The notes beneath the pieces were generated by a model. The model did no database searches and had not been told where the DNA came from. It was given only the letters and a program-made list of their open reading frames with translations. A DNA stretch of 5,428 nucleotides from CAZYMF01 sp964648215 (GTDB taxonomy: Bacteria > Desulfobacterota > Binatia > HRBIN30 > JACQVA1): assembly GCA_964648215.1 (NCBI GenBank), contig CAZYMF010000287.1, positions 1-5,428 on the forward strand. Direction: 5' to 3'. Within the stretch, counting starts at the first letter, position 1; each line of letters opens with the position of its first letter. Made by a program: the position numbers and the translations under genes. This document shows positions 1-5,428 of the stretch, piece after piece.

Positions 1-2
1 AA

Positions 3-74
3 TACTACACCGATCAGGATCCGGGCATTATTTTAGTCGGCCCGTTGAAAAACGACGCCCTCGCCGGCGCTTGA
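3..74 (+). CDS. 3' end of an unrecognised protein (partial)
   Basis: An open frame enters from the window edge and encodes 23 residues ending in ILVGPLKNDALAGA before a TGA at 72-74. I do not recognise the family from this short tail. The main support is positional: the stop lies 16 bases before a strong intrinsic terminator of the same orientation, as expected for the last gene of a transcription unit. The other two + frames are less convincing: one stops at 34-36, and the other runs through the terminator stem. The frame assignment is therefore likely but not certain, and no function can be given. Confidence 0.45.
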   Translation, partial: YYTDQDPGIILVGPLKNDALAGA

Positions 75-90
75 GATCGGACGTACCGAA

Positions 91-127
91 GTCGGGGGCC
101 CGCACCGGGCCCCCGACGCTTTTTCTT
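91..127 (+). terminator. Strong Rho-independent terminator
   Basis: A perfect 12-bp GC-rich stem (91-102 pairing with 106-117) closes a 3-base CAC loop and is followed by a T-rich run, TTTTTCTT, at 120-127. This is the classical intrinsic terminator layout. It ends the gene whose stop codon is at 72-74. Only 38 bases separate the T-run from the ATG of the ankyrin gene at 166, so any promoter for that gene must sit in this short gap or overlap the terminator, unless there is read-through. Confidence 0.9.
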
Positions 128-165
128 CCGCATGCCGTTGCAAGACACGGCGCCAGCATTTAGGG

Positions 166-915
166 ATGATCCGCGCCGTGTGGTCCGTTCTGCTTTCACT
201 GTTGCTGCTCTTCGCCGCGTGTGAGTCGGGGTCGTCGGCCCCGCCACCGACGCCCACGGCCCATCCGGCGCCCGTCCGAACGACGCGGCTCCCCCAGGGC
301 CGTCCCCTGGGCATCGGCGAGCCCCGCATACCGCAACCCTACACCGTCGATCAGCGCCTGCTCGACGCCGCCAGCGCCGGCGATCAGAAGACGGTCGAGC
401 TGGCGCTGAAGCGCGGCGCGCACCTCGACGCCAAGGACGACATCGGGCGCGGTGCGGTGCTGCGCGCGGTCCTCGACGCCGGCGACCTGAGCCTGGTACG
501 CTGGCTCCACACCAAGGGCGCGGCCATTGACGTGCCCGACTCCGGCGGCCGCACGCCGCTCAGCTTCGCCGCCGAGAAGGGGCGCCTCGACATCGTCCGT
601 TTCCTCGTCGACAACGGCGCCGCGGTCAATCGCGACGACGTGCAGAAGCGGCCGCCCCTCTACCATGCGGCGATCATGGGCCATCTCGACGTCGCCCGAT
701 TCCTCCTCGAGCACGGGGCCAACCCCGATCTGCAGGACCAGTTCGGCGACACCCCGCTCATGGTGGCCTGCGCCAAGGGTTACGGCGACATGGCCGCGCT
801 CCTGCTCGAGCACGGAGCCGACCCGGCCCTCAAGGACGAAGAAGGTCGCACGGCCCGCGAGCGCGCCGCTGCCGGAACCGAGGCTTGTCTGAACCCGGCA
901 CCCAAGACCCCCTGA
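166..915 (+). CDS. Ankyrin-repeat lipoprotein
   Basis: The 249-residue protein starts with a lipoprotein signal peptide: MIRAVW, a Leu-rich core at residues 8-16, then FAAC with Cys19 as the likely lipidated residue. The -3 Phe makes the lipobox slightly atypical. A Pro/Ala/Thr-rich linker (about 22-58) leads into tandem ankyrin repeats at roughly 61-93, 94-127, 128-160, 161-193 and 194-226, plus a partial capping repeat from 227. Typical marks are GRTPLSFAAEKGRLDIVRFLVDNGA-type repeats, with TPL, AA.xG and LLLEHGADP. Ankyrin repeats bind protein partners, so this is probably a membrane-anchored scaffold or binding protein; no catalytic domain is visible. No in-frame ATG, GTG or TTG lies between the terminator and 166, and the signal peptide supports this start. 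The Shine-Dalgarno is weak (AGGG touches the ATG). Its 3' end overlaps lnt by 31 bases, suggesting co-transcription. The partner is unknown. Confidence 0.9.
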   Translation: MIRAVWSVLLSLLLLFAACESGSSAPPPTPTAHPAPVRTTRLPQGRPLGIGEPRIPQPYTVDQRLLDAASAGDQKTVELALKRGAHLDAKDDIGRGAVLRAVLDAGDLSLVRWLHTKGAAIDVPDSGGRTPLSFAAEKGRLDIVRFLVDNGAAVNRDDVQKRPPLYHAAIMGHLDVARFLLEHGANPDLQDQFGDTPLMVACAKGYGDMAALLLEHGADPALKDEEGRTARERAAAGTEACLNPAPKTP

Positions 916-2471
916 CGCAACGCAGCGGCGGTGGGGTCCGCCCCTTCCTGCTCGCTGCCGCCGGCGGGGTGCTCTGCTTCCTCGGCTACGTCGGCTTCGG
1001 CCTCTGGCCCCTGTCGCTGATCTGCCTGGCGCCACTGTGGCAGGCGCTGGAAGAGACTCGATCCGGACGCTGGCGCACCGCGCCGCTTCTCGGCTTCACC
1101 TTCGGCTGGGTGGCCTACGCCGGCGGCTATCTGTGGATGTGGCGCATCGTCGGCGTCTACCTCCACGGCAACCTCGCGCTGGGCGCGCTTCTCTGGCTGG
1201 CCTACTCGTTCTGGTTCGCGTTCCGCTTCCTGCTCTGTGCCACTCTGTACTCGCTGGTGCGGCGGCGGCACGGGTCGAGCGCCGTGGCCGCCATAGCGCC
1301 CTTGTTGGTGGTTGAGTGGCTCTACCCGTCGCTCTTCCCCGTCTACCTCGGCCACGCGCTCCTGAAGCAGACGACGCTCATCCAGATCTGCGACCTCGGT
1401 GGCCCGCTGCTGCTCACCGGGCTGCTGGCGGCGGTCAACCTCGCCGTCTTCGAAACCTGGCGCTGGTGGCGCGCCGAGCGGATGCGGCCGGTGCGCACCT
1501 GGATTGCCGTGGGAGGTGCGGTCCTGCTGACCTGGGGATACGGCGTCGTCCGTCTGGGGCAGATCGACCGCGAGGTCGTCGCGGCGCCGGCCCTGCGCGT
1601 CGGCATCGTGCAGGGCAATCTCGGCGTGCTCGAGAAGGGCAACGAGGCCGCTCACGACCACCGCCGCTACCTCGCGCAAACGCGCGAGCTCGTCGCCGGC
1701 GGTGACCTCGACCTGATCGTCTGGCCCGAGACGATCTATACCCGCGGCCTGCGGGGGCCGCTGCCGATCTCGGGGCAGCTCATCAGCGGCGACGTTCACG
1801 TGCCGCTCTTGTTCGGGGCCGCCTTCGTCAGCGTCGCCACCGGGCAGCGCCAGGCGTTCAACTCCGCGTTGCTGATCGGCGGCGACGGAGTGATCCGCAG
1901 TGTCTATGAGAAGAACCTGCTGATCCCCTTTGCCGAGTACGTCCCCTTCGCCCGCTTCTTCGGCCACGACGTCGAGCGCCTGGCAAACGTGTCCCCGTTC
2001 GCCGCCGCCACCGACACCCCGCCGCTCGAGCTCGGGCGCTGGCGCATCTCGACGCCCATCTGCTACGAGGCAGTGCGGCCGGCGTTCGTGCGCCGGATGG
2101 TGCTGCGGGCACGACCCAACCTGATCGTCACCCTCGCCAACGACTCCTGGTTCGGCAACTCCCAGGAGCCCCGGCTCCACCTGGCCATGGCGACGTTCCG
2201 CGCCGTCGAGCACCGGCGCTACCTGGTGCGCGCCACCAACAGCGGCATCAGCGCCGTGGTCGACCCCGCCGGCCGCATCGTCGCGCGCACCGGGCTGCTC
2301 CGGCGCGAGAACCTGCGCGCCACGGCGCACATGCTCGACGGGACGACCGTGTACACCGAGTGGGGCGACTGGCCGGGCTGGCTCGCCGCAGCCTGCCTGC
2401 TCCTCGGCCTCGCCGGCGGTTACGGCTTCGCCGTCAGCAGCTTCTCGGCTTCGCCGACGTCGAAGCCGTAG
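885..2471 (+). CDS. lnt: Apolipoprotein N-acyltransferase
   Basis: Lnt transfers a fatty acyl chain from a phospholipid to the N-terminal Cys of diacylated lipoproteins in the inner membrane, the last step of lipoprotein maturation. The 528-residue length is normal for the family. The N-terminal half is hydrophobic, with about six or more membrane segments between residues 20 and 222. A periplasmic nitrilase-type domain follows (about 236-480), and a final membrane segment lies near 499-519. The expected catalytic triad is present: Glu282 in WPETI, Lys343 in YEKNLLIPF, and Cys393 in PICYEA. The conserved Glu351 of FAEYVPF and the RATNSGISA segment are also there. Start choice: TTG at 885 is the only common start codon before the first membrane helix. 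CTG at 912 is a less likely alternative, and GTG at 969 would cut into the helix. No well-spaced Shine-Dalgarno precedes the TTG, so translation may be coupled to the overlapping ankyrin gene. The 3' end overlaps the convergent Fe-S gene by 52 bases. Confidence 0.96.
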   Translation: MSEPGTQDPLTQRSGGGVRPFLLAAAGGVLCFLGYVGFGLWPLSLICLAPLWQALEETRSGRWRTAPLLGFTFGWVAYAGGYLWMWRIVGVYLHGNLALGALLWLAYSFWFAFRFLLCATLYSLVRRRHGSSAVAAIAPLLVVEWLYPSLFPVYLGHALLKQTTLIQICDLGGPLLLTGLLAAVNLAVFETWRWWRAERMRPVRTWIAVGGAVLLTWGYGVVRLGQIDREVVAAPALRVGIVQGNLGVLEKGNEAAHDHRRYLAQTRELVAGGDLDLIVWPETIYTRGLRGPLPISGQLISGDVHVPLLFGAAFVSVATGQRQAFNSALLIGGDGVIRSVYEKNLLIPFAEYVPFARFFGHDVERLANVSPFAAATDTPPLELGRWRISTPICYEAVRPAFVRRMVLRARPNLIVTLANDSWFGNSQEPRLHLAMATFRAVEHRRYLVRATNSGISAVVDPAGRIVARTGLLRRENLRATAHMLDGTTVYTEWGDWPGWLAAACLLLGLAGGYGFAVSSFSASPTSKP

Positions 2472-3913
2472 GCCCACGCGAGGGCGACGATGGGGTGCAC
2501 CGCCGCCGCGCCGCCTCCTTGTTTCAGGTGCAGCGCGGCCAGGCCGCAGTCCGAGCAGGCGCCCGAGCACTCCTCGCCGGCGGCCGGCTTCATGCCCTCG
2601 CACGCCTTGCGGCCCCAGCGCAGCGAGTCCTCGAAATGGTCGACCTGCATGCTCCAGGTGCCGTCGTGCCCGGAGCACTCGTGCACGGCGTCGACCTCGT
2701 CGGCGATCACCTTGAGAATGTCGCGCCCGCGCAACCCGATGTTCTGCACCCGGATGTGACACGGCACGTGATACTTCACCTTGCCGAGACGGCGCTTGAA
2801 GTCGCGCTTGAGCCGGCCCTCGCGCCCGATGCGGAAGATGTATCCCGCCAGATCGTGGCTGTGCTCGGCCACCAGCGCACTCGCCGCATCGCCCACCAGC
2901 TGCGGATACTCCTCCCGCACCACCAGGCTGCAGCTCGGCGAGGGGATCACCACCTCGTAGCCGCGCTCGACCCACTCGCGCAGCAGCTCCACGTTCTGGC
3001 GGGCGTTGTGCGCCGCCGCCTCGACGTCGCCGCCGTCGAGGAACGGCATGCCGCAGCAGATCTGCCGTTCCGGCCAGGCCACGGTGACGCCGTTGTGCTC
3101 CAGGACCCGCACCGCCGCCTTGCCGGTCTCGGGGTTGTGGTAGTCGACGAGACAGGTCGAGAACAGGACCACCTTGAGCGGTGTCGGATTCTCCACCCCT
3201 TCTTTGAGAGCCTGTGGCTCCTCCACCCGGGCGCCGCCCCGGCGACTCCACCAGCGCGGGAAGGTCTCGGCGTGGAACGACGGCATCAGCTTGTCGCGAT
3301 GGATGCCGACGGTCTTCTCCATCGCTACGCGATTGCTCCGGTTGTGCATCGCCCAGTTGCTGAGCGCCGGCACCAGGCTGCCCATGGTCCCGATCACGCC
3401 GGTGTTCCGGATCAGCTTGGTCTTGAGCGGAACACCCTGCCGCCGCACCCGGTGCGCCTTCCAGCGCAGCAGCAAGCGCGGGAAATCGAGCGCGAACTCG
3501 TGCGGCGGCGTGTAGGGGCAGTTGGGATAACAGAGCTTGCACTGGAAACAGAGATCGACGACGCGGTCGACCTCCGCGGTGCTCAGATCGCTCGCGTGCG
3601 CGGTGAGCTCCGGCAGCTCGTCGCCGAAGGCTTCGGCGCGCTCCTCGTGATGCTCGCGCGGCCCCGCGGCGGCGGCCGCGGCGCGCTTGCGGTCCGCCTG
3701 CTCGATGAGCTCGGGATGGGCGGCCAGGTGGTCGCGGCGGCGCTGCTCGGTGCGCTCGTCGATCATGTCGAACATCGTCGGGAAGCTGCCGCAGAACTTG
3801 AAGCACAGCCGACAGCTGTGACAGATGTTGAAGATACGGTCGACCTCCTGACGCAGGTCGTTCTCGTCCCAGAACTTGGCTTCGTTGATCTTCAGTCCAA
3901 TCGATTCGGCCAT
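2420..3913 (-). CDS. GlpC/HdrD-like Fe-S oxidoreductase
   Basis: This 497-residue soluble protein resembles the Fe-S subunits of anaerobic glycerol-3-phosphate dehydrogenase (GlpC) and heterodisulfide reductase (HdrD). It carries two 4Fe-4S motifs, Cys31-x2-Cys34-x2-Cys37-x3-Cys41 and Cys122-x2-Cys125-x2-Cys128-x3-Cys132, each motif closer to C-x2-C-x2-C-x3-C(P). Two cysteine-rich CCG-type domains follow. The first has Cys254, Cys286-Cys287-Gly and Cys328. The second has Cys385, Cys413, and a final ECSGACSDC cluster (Cys449, Cys453, Cys456). The second domain has Cys-Ser-Gly at 413-415 where the family signature is Cys-Cys-Gly. An 80-residue linker with an Ala run (about 77-84) separates the two ferredoxin motifs. 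No membrane segment or signal peptide is seen, so it probably moves electrons in the cytoplasm with a partner not present here. Similar genes often neighbour rubrerythrin and DUF3501 genes in proteobacteria (from memory), but neither is in this window. The start is supported by a good Shine-Dalgarno. The exact electron donor and acceptor are unknown. Confidence 0.9.
   Translation of the reverse strand: MAESIGLKINEAKFWDENDLRQEVDRIFNICHSCRLCFKFCGSFPTMFDMIDERTEQRRRDHLAAHPELIEQADRKRAAAAAAGPREHHEERAEAFGDELPELTAHASDLSTAEVDRVVDLCFQCKLCYPNCPYTPPHEFALDFPRLLLRWKAHRVRRQGVPLKTKLIRNTGVIGTMGSLVPALSNWAMHNRSNRVAMEKTVGIHRDKLMPSFHAETFPRWWSRRGGARVEEPQALKEGVENPTPLKVVLFSTCLVDYHNPETGKAAVRVLEHNGVTVAWPERQICCGMPFLDGGDVEAAAHNARQNVELLREWVERGYEVVIPSPSCSLVVREEYPQLVGDAASALVAEHSHDLAGYIFRIGREGRLKRDFKRRLGKVKYHVPCHIRVQNIGLRGRDILKVIADEVDAVHECSGHDGTWSMQVDHFEDSLRWGRKACEGMKPAAGEECSGACSDCGLAALHLKQGGGAAAVHPIVALAWAYGFDVGEAEKLLTAKP
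2421..2470. repeat. Imperfect inverted repeat across convergent stop codons
   Basis: The 10 bases TACGGCTTCG at 2421-2430 are repeated in perfect inverse at 2461-2470. Pairing continues inward over 2432-2435 with 2456-2459 and 2437-2438 with 2453-2454, broken by mismatches at 2431/2460 and 2436/2455. That leaves a 14-base loop. In the - strand transcript the 2436/2455 pair becomes a U-G wobble. A competing hairpin pairs 2446-2453 with 2461-2468. The repeat fills the overlap of the lnt and Fe-S genes almost stop to stop. It has no T-run on either side, so it is not a standard intrinsic terminator. A role in ending or stabilising both transcripts is inference. Confidence 0.75.
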
Positions 3914-3916
3914 TGG

Positions 3917-3925
3917 TCCTCACCT
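3917..3925 (-). promoter_or_regulatory. Shine-Dalgarno of the Fe-S protein gene
   Basis: On the - strand AGGTGAGGA precedes the ATG (3911-3913), with CCA between them. The AGGTGA part matches the 16S rRNA complement with a 6-base gap to the start codon. It supports the chosen start of the Fe-S gene. Confidence 0.7.
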
Positions 3926-4031
3926 GCGGCCGCGCCGCGTTCGCCCCCCGGAGAACGGCTGCACCGGCCTCGGTCCGGATACCGGGAGCGGCGGCATCGA
4001 CGCCGCCCGGGCAGCCCCTCACTGAGCTCTG

Positions 4032-4059
4032 ATACTAGACGTCAGCGGCGGCGGTGCAA
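4032..4059 (-). promoter_or_regulatory. Candidate promoter for the Fe-S gene
   Basis: Read on the - strand, TTGCAC (4054-4059) and TAGTAT (4032-4037) are separated by 16 bases. They match the sigma-70 -35 and -10 consensus at 3 of 6 and 4 of 6 positions. Transcription would start near 4025, giving a leader of about 110 bases. The match is weak and rests on visual comparison only. Confidence 0.25.
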
Positions 4060-4149
4060 GCTTTCGCGATCGGTTTTTGCTCGACAACGGGACCTCGGAC
4101 GTACTATCCGACGGCGATGCCGAACGCCGCACGGCACCGGGCGGACCGC

Positions 4150-4177
4150 TTGATTAATCTACCCTCGCAGGTACTAG
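4150..4177 (+). promoter_or_regulatory. Candidate promoter for the PPOX-like gene
   Basis: TTGATT (4150-4155) and TACTAG (4172-4177) lie 16 bases apart, a weak sigma-70-like pair that would start transcription near 4184 and leave a leader of about 20 bases with the Shine-Dalgarno inside it. An alternative is TCGACA (4081-4086, 5 of 6 to the -35 consensus) with TACTAT (4102-4107, 4 of 6), but their 15-base spacing is short. I cannot choose between them from sequence alone. Confidence 0.25.
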
Positions 4178-4193
4178 AGAGAGACCGCGCACG

Positions 4194-4200
4194 AAGGAGG
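4194..4200 (+). promoter_or_regulatory. Strong Shine-Dalgarno of the PPOX-like gene
   Basis: AAGGAGG lies 5 bases before the ATG at 4206. It is the best ribosome binding site in the window, and it fixes the start and hence the signal peptide of the following protein. It suggests efficient translation compared with the neighbouring genes. Confidence 0.9.
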
Positions 4201-4205
4201 CTCGC

Positions 4206-4670
4206 ATGCATCGACGACAGGCACTGAAAATCATCACCATCGCGATGGCGGCCGCATTCGCCTGGGGCGGCGCCGGCCTTGCCGGCGAGCTGCCGGCGTC
4301 GGTCAAGGACAAGCTGGCGTCGAGCACCTACGTCTACATCTCCAGTCAGCGCAAGAGCGGCCAGTTCGGCAAGCCGGCCGAGATCTGGTTCATGTATCAC
4401 GACGGGGCGGTGTGGGTGGGAACCCTGCCCACCTCCTGGCGGGTGAAACGAATCAAGGCCGGGCGCACCCTGGCGAAGATCGCCGTCGGCAAGGTGGACG
4501 GGCCTTCGTTCGAGGCCACTGGATCGCTGGTCACGGATCCGAAGATGCAAGCGGAGCTCATGAAGACCTACGCCAAGAAGTATCCCGAGGGCTGGGCCAC
4601 GTTCGCGGAGCGTTTTCGCAAGGGCTTCCAGGACGGCTCGCGTGTCCTGGTCAAGTACGTGCCCAAGTAG
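4206..4670 (+). CDS. Exported PPOX-like split-barrel protein
   Basis: This 154-residue protein begins with an export signal: HRRQALK at residues 2-8, a hydrophobic stretch (about 9-26), and a likely cleavage near GLA-GEL (26/27). The twin Arg followed by x-A-L-K resembles a Tat signal, although the usual Phe is Ala. The mature part of about 128 residues looks like the pyridoxamine-phosphate-oxidase split beta-barrel fold, whose members bind FMN, F420 or haem. Visible marks are YVYISSQRKSG and IWFMYHDGAVWVGT (strand-turn-strand), SWRVKRIKAG in the place of the cofactor-contact segment, and FEATGSLVTDP, close to the G-x-a-x-v-x-D segment of these proteins. The exact substrate and cofactor cannot be read from the sequence. 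The start is fixed by AAGGAGG. The acyl-CoA carboxylase gene follows after 28 bases on the same strand, so the two may be co-transcribed. The fold assignment is by motif resemblance and moderately sure; export is well supported. Confidence 0.78.
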   Translation: MHRRQALKIITIAMAAAFAWGGAGLAGELPASVKDKLASSTYVYISSQRKSGQFGKPAEIWFMYHDGAVWVGTLPTSWRVKRIKAGRTLAKIAVGKVDGPSFEATGSLVTDPKMQAELMKTYAKKYPEGWATFAERFRKGFQDGSRVLVKYVPK

Positions 4671-4698
4671 GCGGCGGCGTCCCGGCTCCGATTCGCTC

Positions 4699-5428
4699 AT
4701 GCGCCGCATCGAGTCGAAGATCCGCCCCAGCGACCCCGCGTTCGTCGAGAACCGGCGCACGATGGAGACGCTGGTGGGCGAGCTGCGCGAGCGCCTGCGG
4801 GCGGCACAAGCGGGCGGCCCGGAGGAGCACCGCCGCCGCCACAAGGAGCGCGGCAAGCTGCTGGCGCGCGAGCGCATCGACGCTCTCGTCGATCCGGGCA
4901 CCGCCTTCCTCGAGCTGTCGCCGCTGGCCGCCTACGGCCTCTACGACAACGGCGCCCCCAGCGCCGGGATCGTCACCGGGATCGGTTCCGTCCACGGCCG
5001 GCCGACGGTCATCGTCGCCAACGACGCCACCGTCAAGGGCGGCACCTATTTCCCGCTGACGGTGAAGAAACACCTGCGGGCGCAGGAGATCGCCCTGGAG
5101 AACCGGCTGCCCTGCGTCTATCTGGTCGACTCGGGCGGCGCGTTCCTGCCGCTGCAGGCCGAGATCTTCCCCGACCGCGAACACTTCGGACGCATCTTCT
5201 ACAACCAGGCCCGCCTGTCCGCGCTCGGCGTACCCCAGATCGCCGTCGTGCTCGGCTCGTGCACGGCCGGTGGCGCCTACGTGCCGGCGATGTGCGACGA
5301 GAACGTGATCGTGCGCGGCACCGGCACCATCTTCCTCGGCGGCCCGCCGCTGGTGAAGGCGGCCACGGGCGAAGAGGTCACGGCGGAGGACCTCGGCGGC
5401 GGCGACGTGCACACGCGCATCTCCGGCG
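4699..5428 (+). CDS. mccB: Methylcrotonyl-CoA carboxylase beta subunit (partial)
   Basis: The first 243 codons of a biotin-dependent carboxyltransferase run off the window edge; the full family protein is about 535 residues. This subunit moves the carboxyl group from carboxybiotin to 3-methylcrotonyl-CoA in leucine and isovalerate breakdown, working with a biotin-carrying alpha subunit not seen here. The N-terminal carboxyltransferase (crotonase-like) domain is clear: KERGKLLARERI (49-60), FLELSPLAAYGLYD (70-83), ANDATVKGGTYFPLTVKKH (107-125), DSGGAFLPLQ (144-153), FPDREHFGRIFYNQ (157-170), GSCTAGGAYVPAM (186-198) and FLGGPPLVKAATGEEV (212-227). The TVKGGTYFP and DREHFGRIF segments point to the methylcrotonyl type over propionyl- or acetyl-CoA carboxylase, though a geranyl-CoA enzyme is close enough to remain possible. 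The start is the ATG 28 bases after the upstream stop; it matches the usual N-terminus of the family, but no clear Shine-Dalgarno precedes it. The same gene is also called liuB or accD1. Confidence 0.95.
   Translation, partial: MRRIESKIRPSDPAFVENRRTMETLVGELRERLRAAQAGGPEEHRRRHKERGKLLARERIDALVDPGTAFLELSPLAAYGLYDNGAPSAGIVTGIGSVHGRPTVIVANDATVKGGTYFPLTVKKHLRAQEIALENRLPCVYLVDSGGAFLPLQAEIFPDREHFGRIFYNQARLSALGVPQIAVVLGSCTAGGAYVPAMCDENVIVRGTGTIFLGGPPLVKAATGEEVTAEDLGGGDVHTRISG

Larger units (their letters stand above)
3914..4205. other. Divergent intergenic region
   Basis: This 292-base gap separates the - strand Fe-S gene from the + strand PPOX-like gene, so it should hold promoters for both. It has locally AT-richer patches (about 4024-4040, 4060-4110 and 4150-4180) against a GC-rich background. 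The core TACTA appears on the + strand at 4033, 4102 and 4172. A 6-bp inverted repeat (GGCGGC 3990-3995 with GCCGCC 4002-4007) would lie in the leader of the Fe-S transcript. I see no convincing coding frame, riboswitch, tRNA or intrinsic terminator here. The open frames that cross it are antisense extensions of neighbouring genes. Confidence 0.7.

Noticed and set aside
361..845. Tandem DNA repeats within the ankyrin gene
   Set aside because: The periodicity of about 99 bases follows the 33-residue ankyrin repeat and is diverged at the DNA level, so it is protein repeat structure and not a separate DNA repeat.
196..1035. A 279-codon - strand frame opposite the ankyrin gene
   Set aside because: Its regularity mirrors the ankyrin repeats on the + strand; the + strand product has the lipoprotein signal and the repeat consensus.
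3990..4007. Small 6-bp inverted repeat in the Fe-S gene leader as a terminator or riboswitch
   Set aside because: It is short, has no T-run and no aptamer-like surroundings; such hairpins are expected by chance in GC-rich DNA.
780..4022. A 1080-codon open frame on the - strand running across lnt and the Fe-S gene
   Set aside because: It lies antisense to lnt and in another frame of the Fe-S gene. Its product is low-complexity Arg/Ala/Gly-rich sequence with no domain, as is common for shadow frames in GC-rich DNA. Both true genes have clear catalytic or cluster motifs.
2360..4153. A 597-codon open frame on the + strand opposite the Fe-S gene
   Set aside because: It is antisense to a gene with intact Cys motifs, shows no recognisable domain, and runs on across the intergenic region. 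It is best explained by GC-rich codon bias.
4651..5412. A 253-codon - strand frame opposite mccB
   Set aside because: The + strand frame encodes well-conserved carboxyltransferase motifs over the same bases; the antisense product has no recognisable feature.

Overview
The window is 5.4 kb of GC-rich, densely coding bacterial chromosome. It looks like an ordinary stretch, with no mobile element, CRISPR array or RNA gene that I can see. An apolipoprotein N-acyltransferase (Lnt) and a lipoprotein with a Cys lipobox point to a Gram-negative (didermic) bacterium. A methylcrotonyl-CoA carboxylase beta subunit and a GlpC/HdrD-like Fe-S protein would fit a high-GC proteobacterium, a myxobacterium-like lineage or an uncultured delta-type lineage. 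That placement is inference; nothing here fixes the taxon.

Layout. (1) Positions 3-74 hold the last 23 codons of an unrecognised + strand gene, followed by a very strong intrinsic terminator (91-127). (2) Positions 166-2471 hold a two-gene + strand unit: an ankyrin-repeat lipoprotein, then lnt, which starts at TTG inside the end of the ankyrin gene. (3) Positions 2420-3913 on the - strand hold a 497-residue Fe-S oxidoreductase with two 4Fe-4S motifs and two cysteine-rich CCG-type domains. Its 3' end overlaps that of lnt by 52 bp, and the overlap is a near-perfect inverted repeat. (4) Positions 3914-4205 are a divergent intergenic region with candidate promoters in both directions. (5) Positions 4206-5428 hold a + strand pair: a small exported split-barrel (PPOX-like) flavin- or F420-binding protein with a Tat-like signal, then the first 243 codons of the carboxyltransferase subunit of an acyl-CoA carboxylase, almost certainly methylcrotonyl-CoA carboxylase. 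The last gene runs off the window edge.

How the genes fit together. Lnt completes the acylation of lipoproteins, and the ankyrin protein beside it looks like a lipoprotein, so the pair may be one expression unit for envelope biogenesis. The Fe-S protein and the carboxylase belong to electron transfer and leucine/isovalerate catabolism. I see no direct link from these to the envelope genes. I did not find a convincing new multi-gene system. The most notable points are the palindromic convergent overlap, the Tat-like PPOX protein placed directly before the carboxylase gene, and the ankyrin lipoprotein overlapping lnt.
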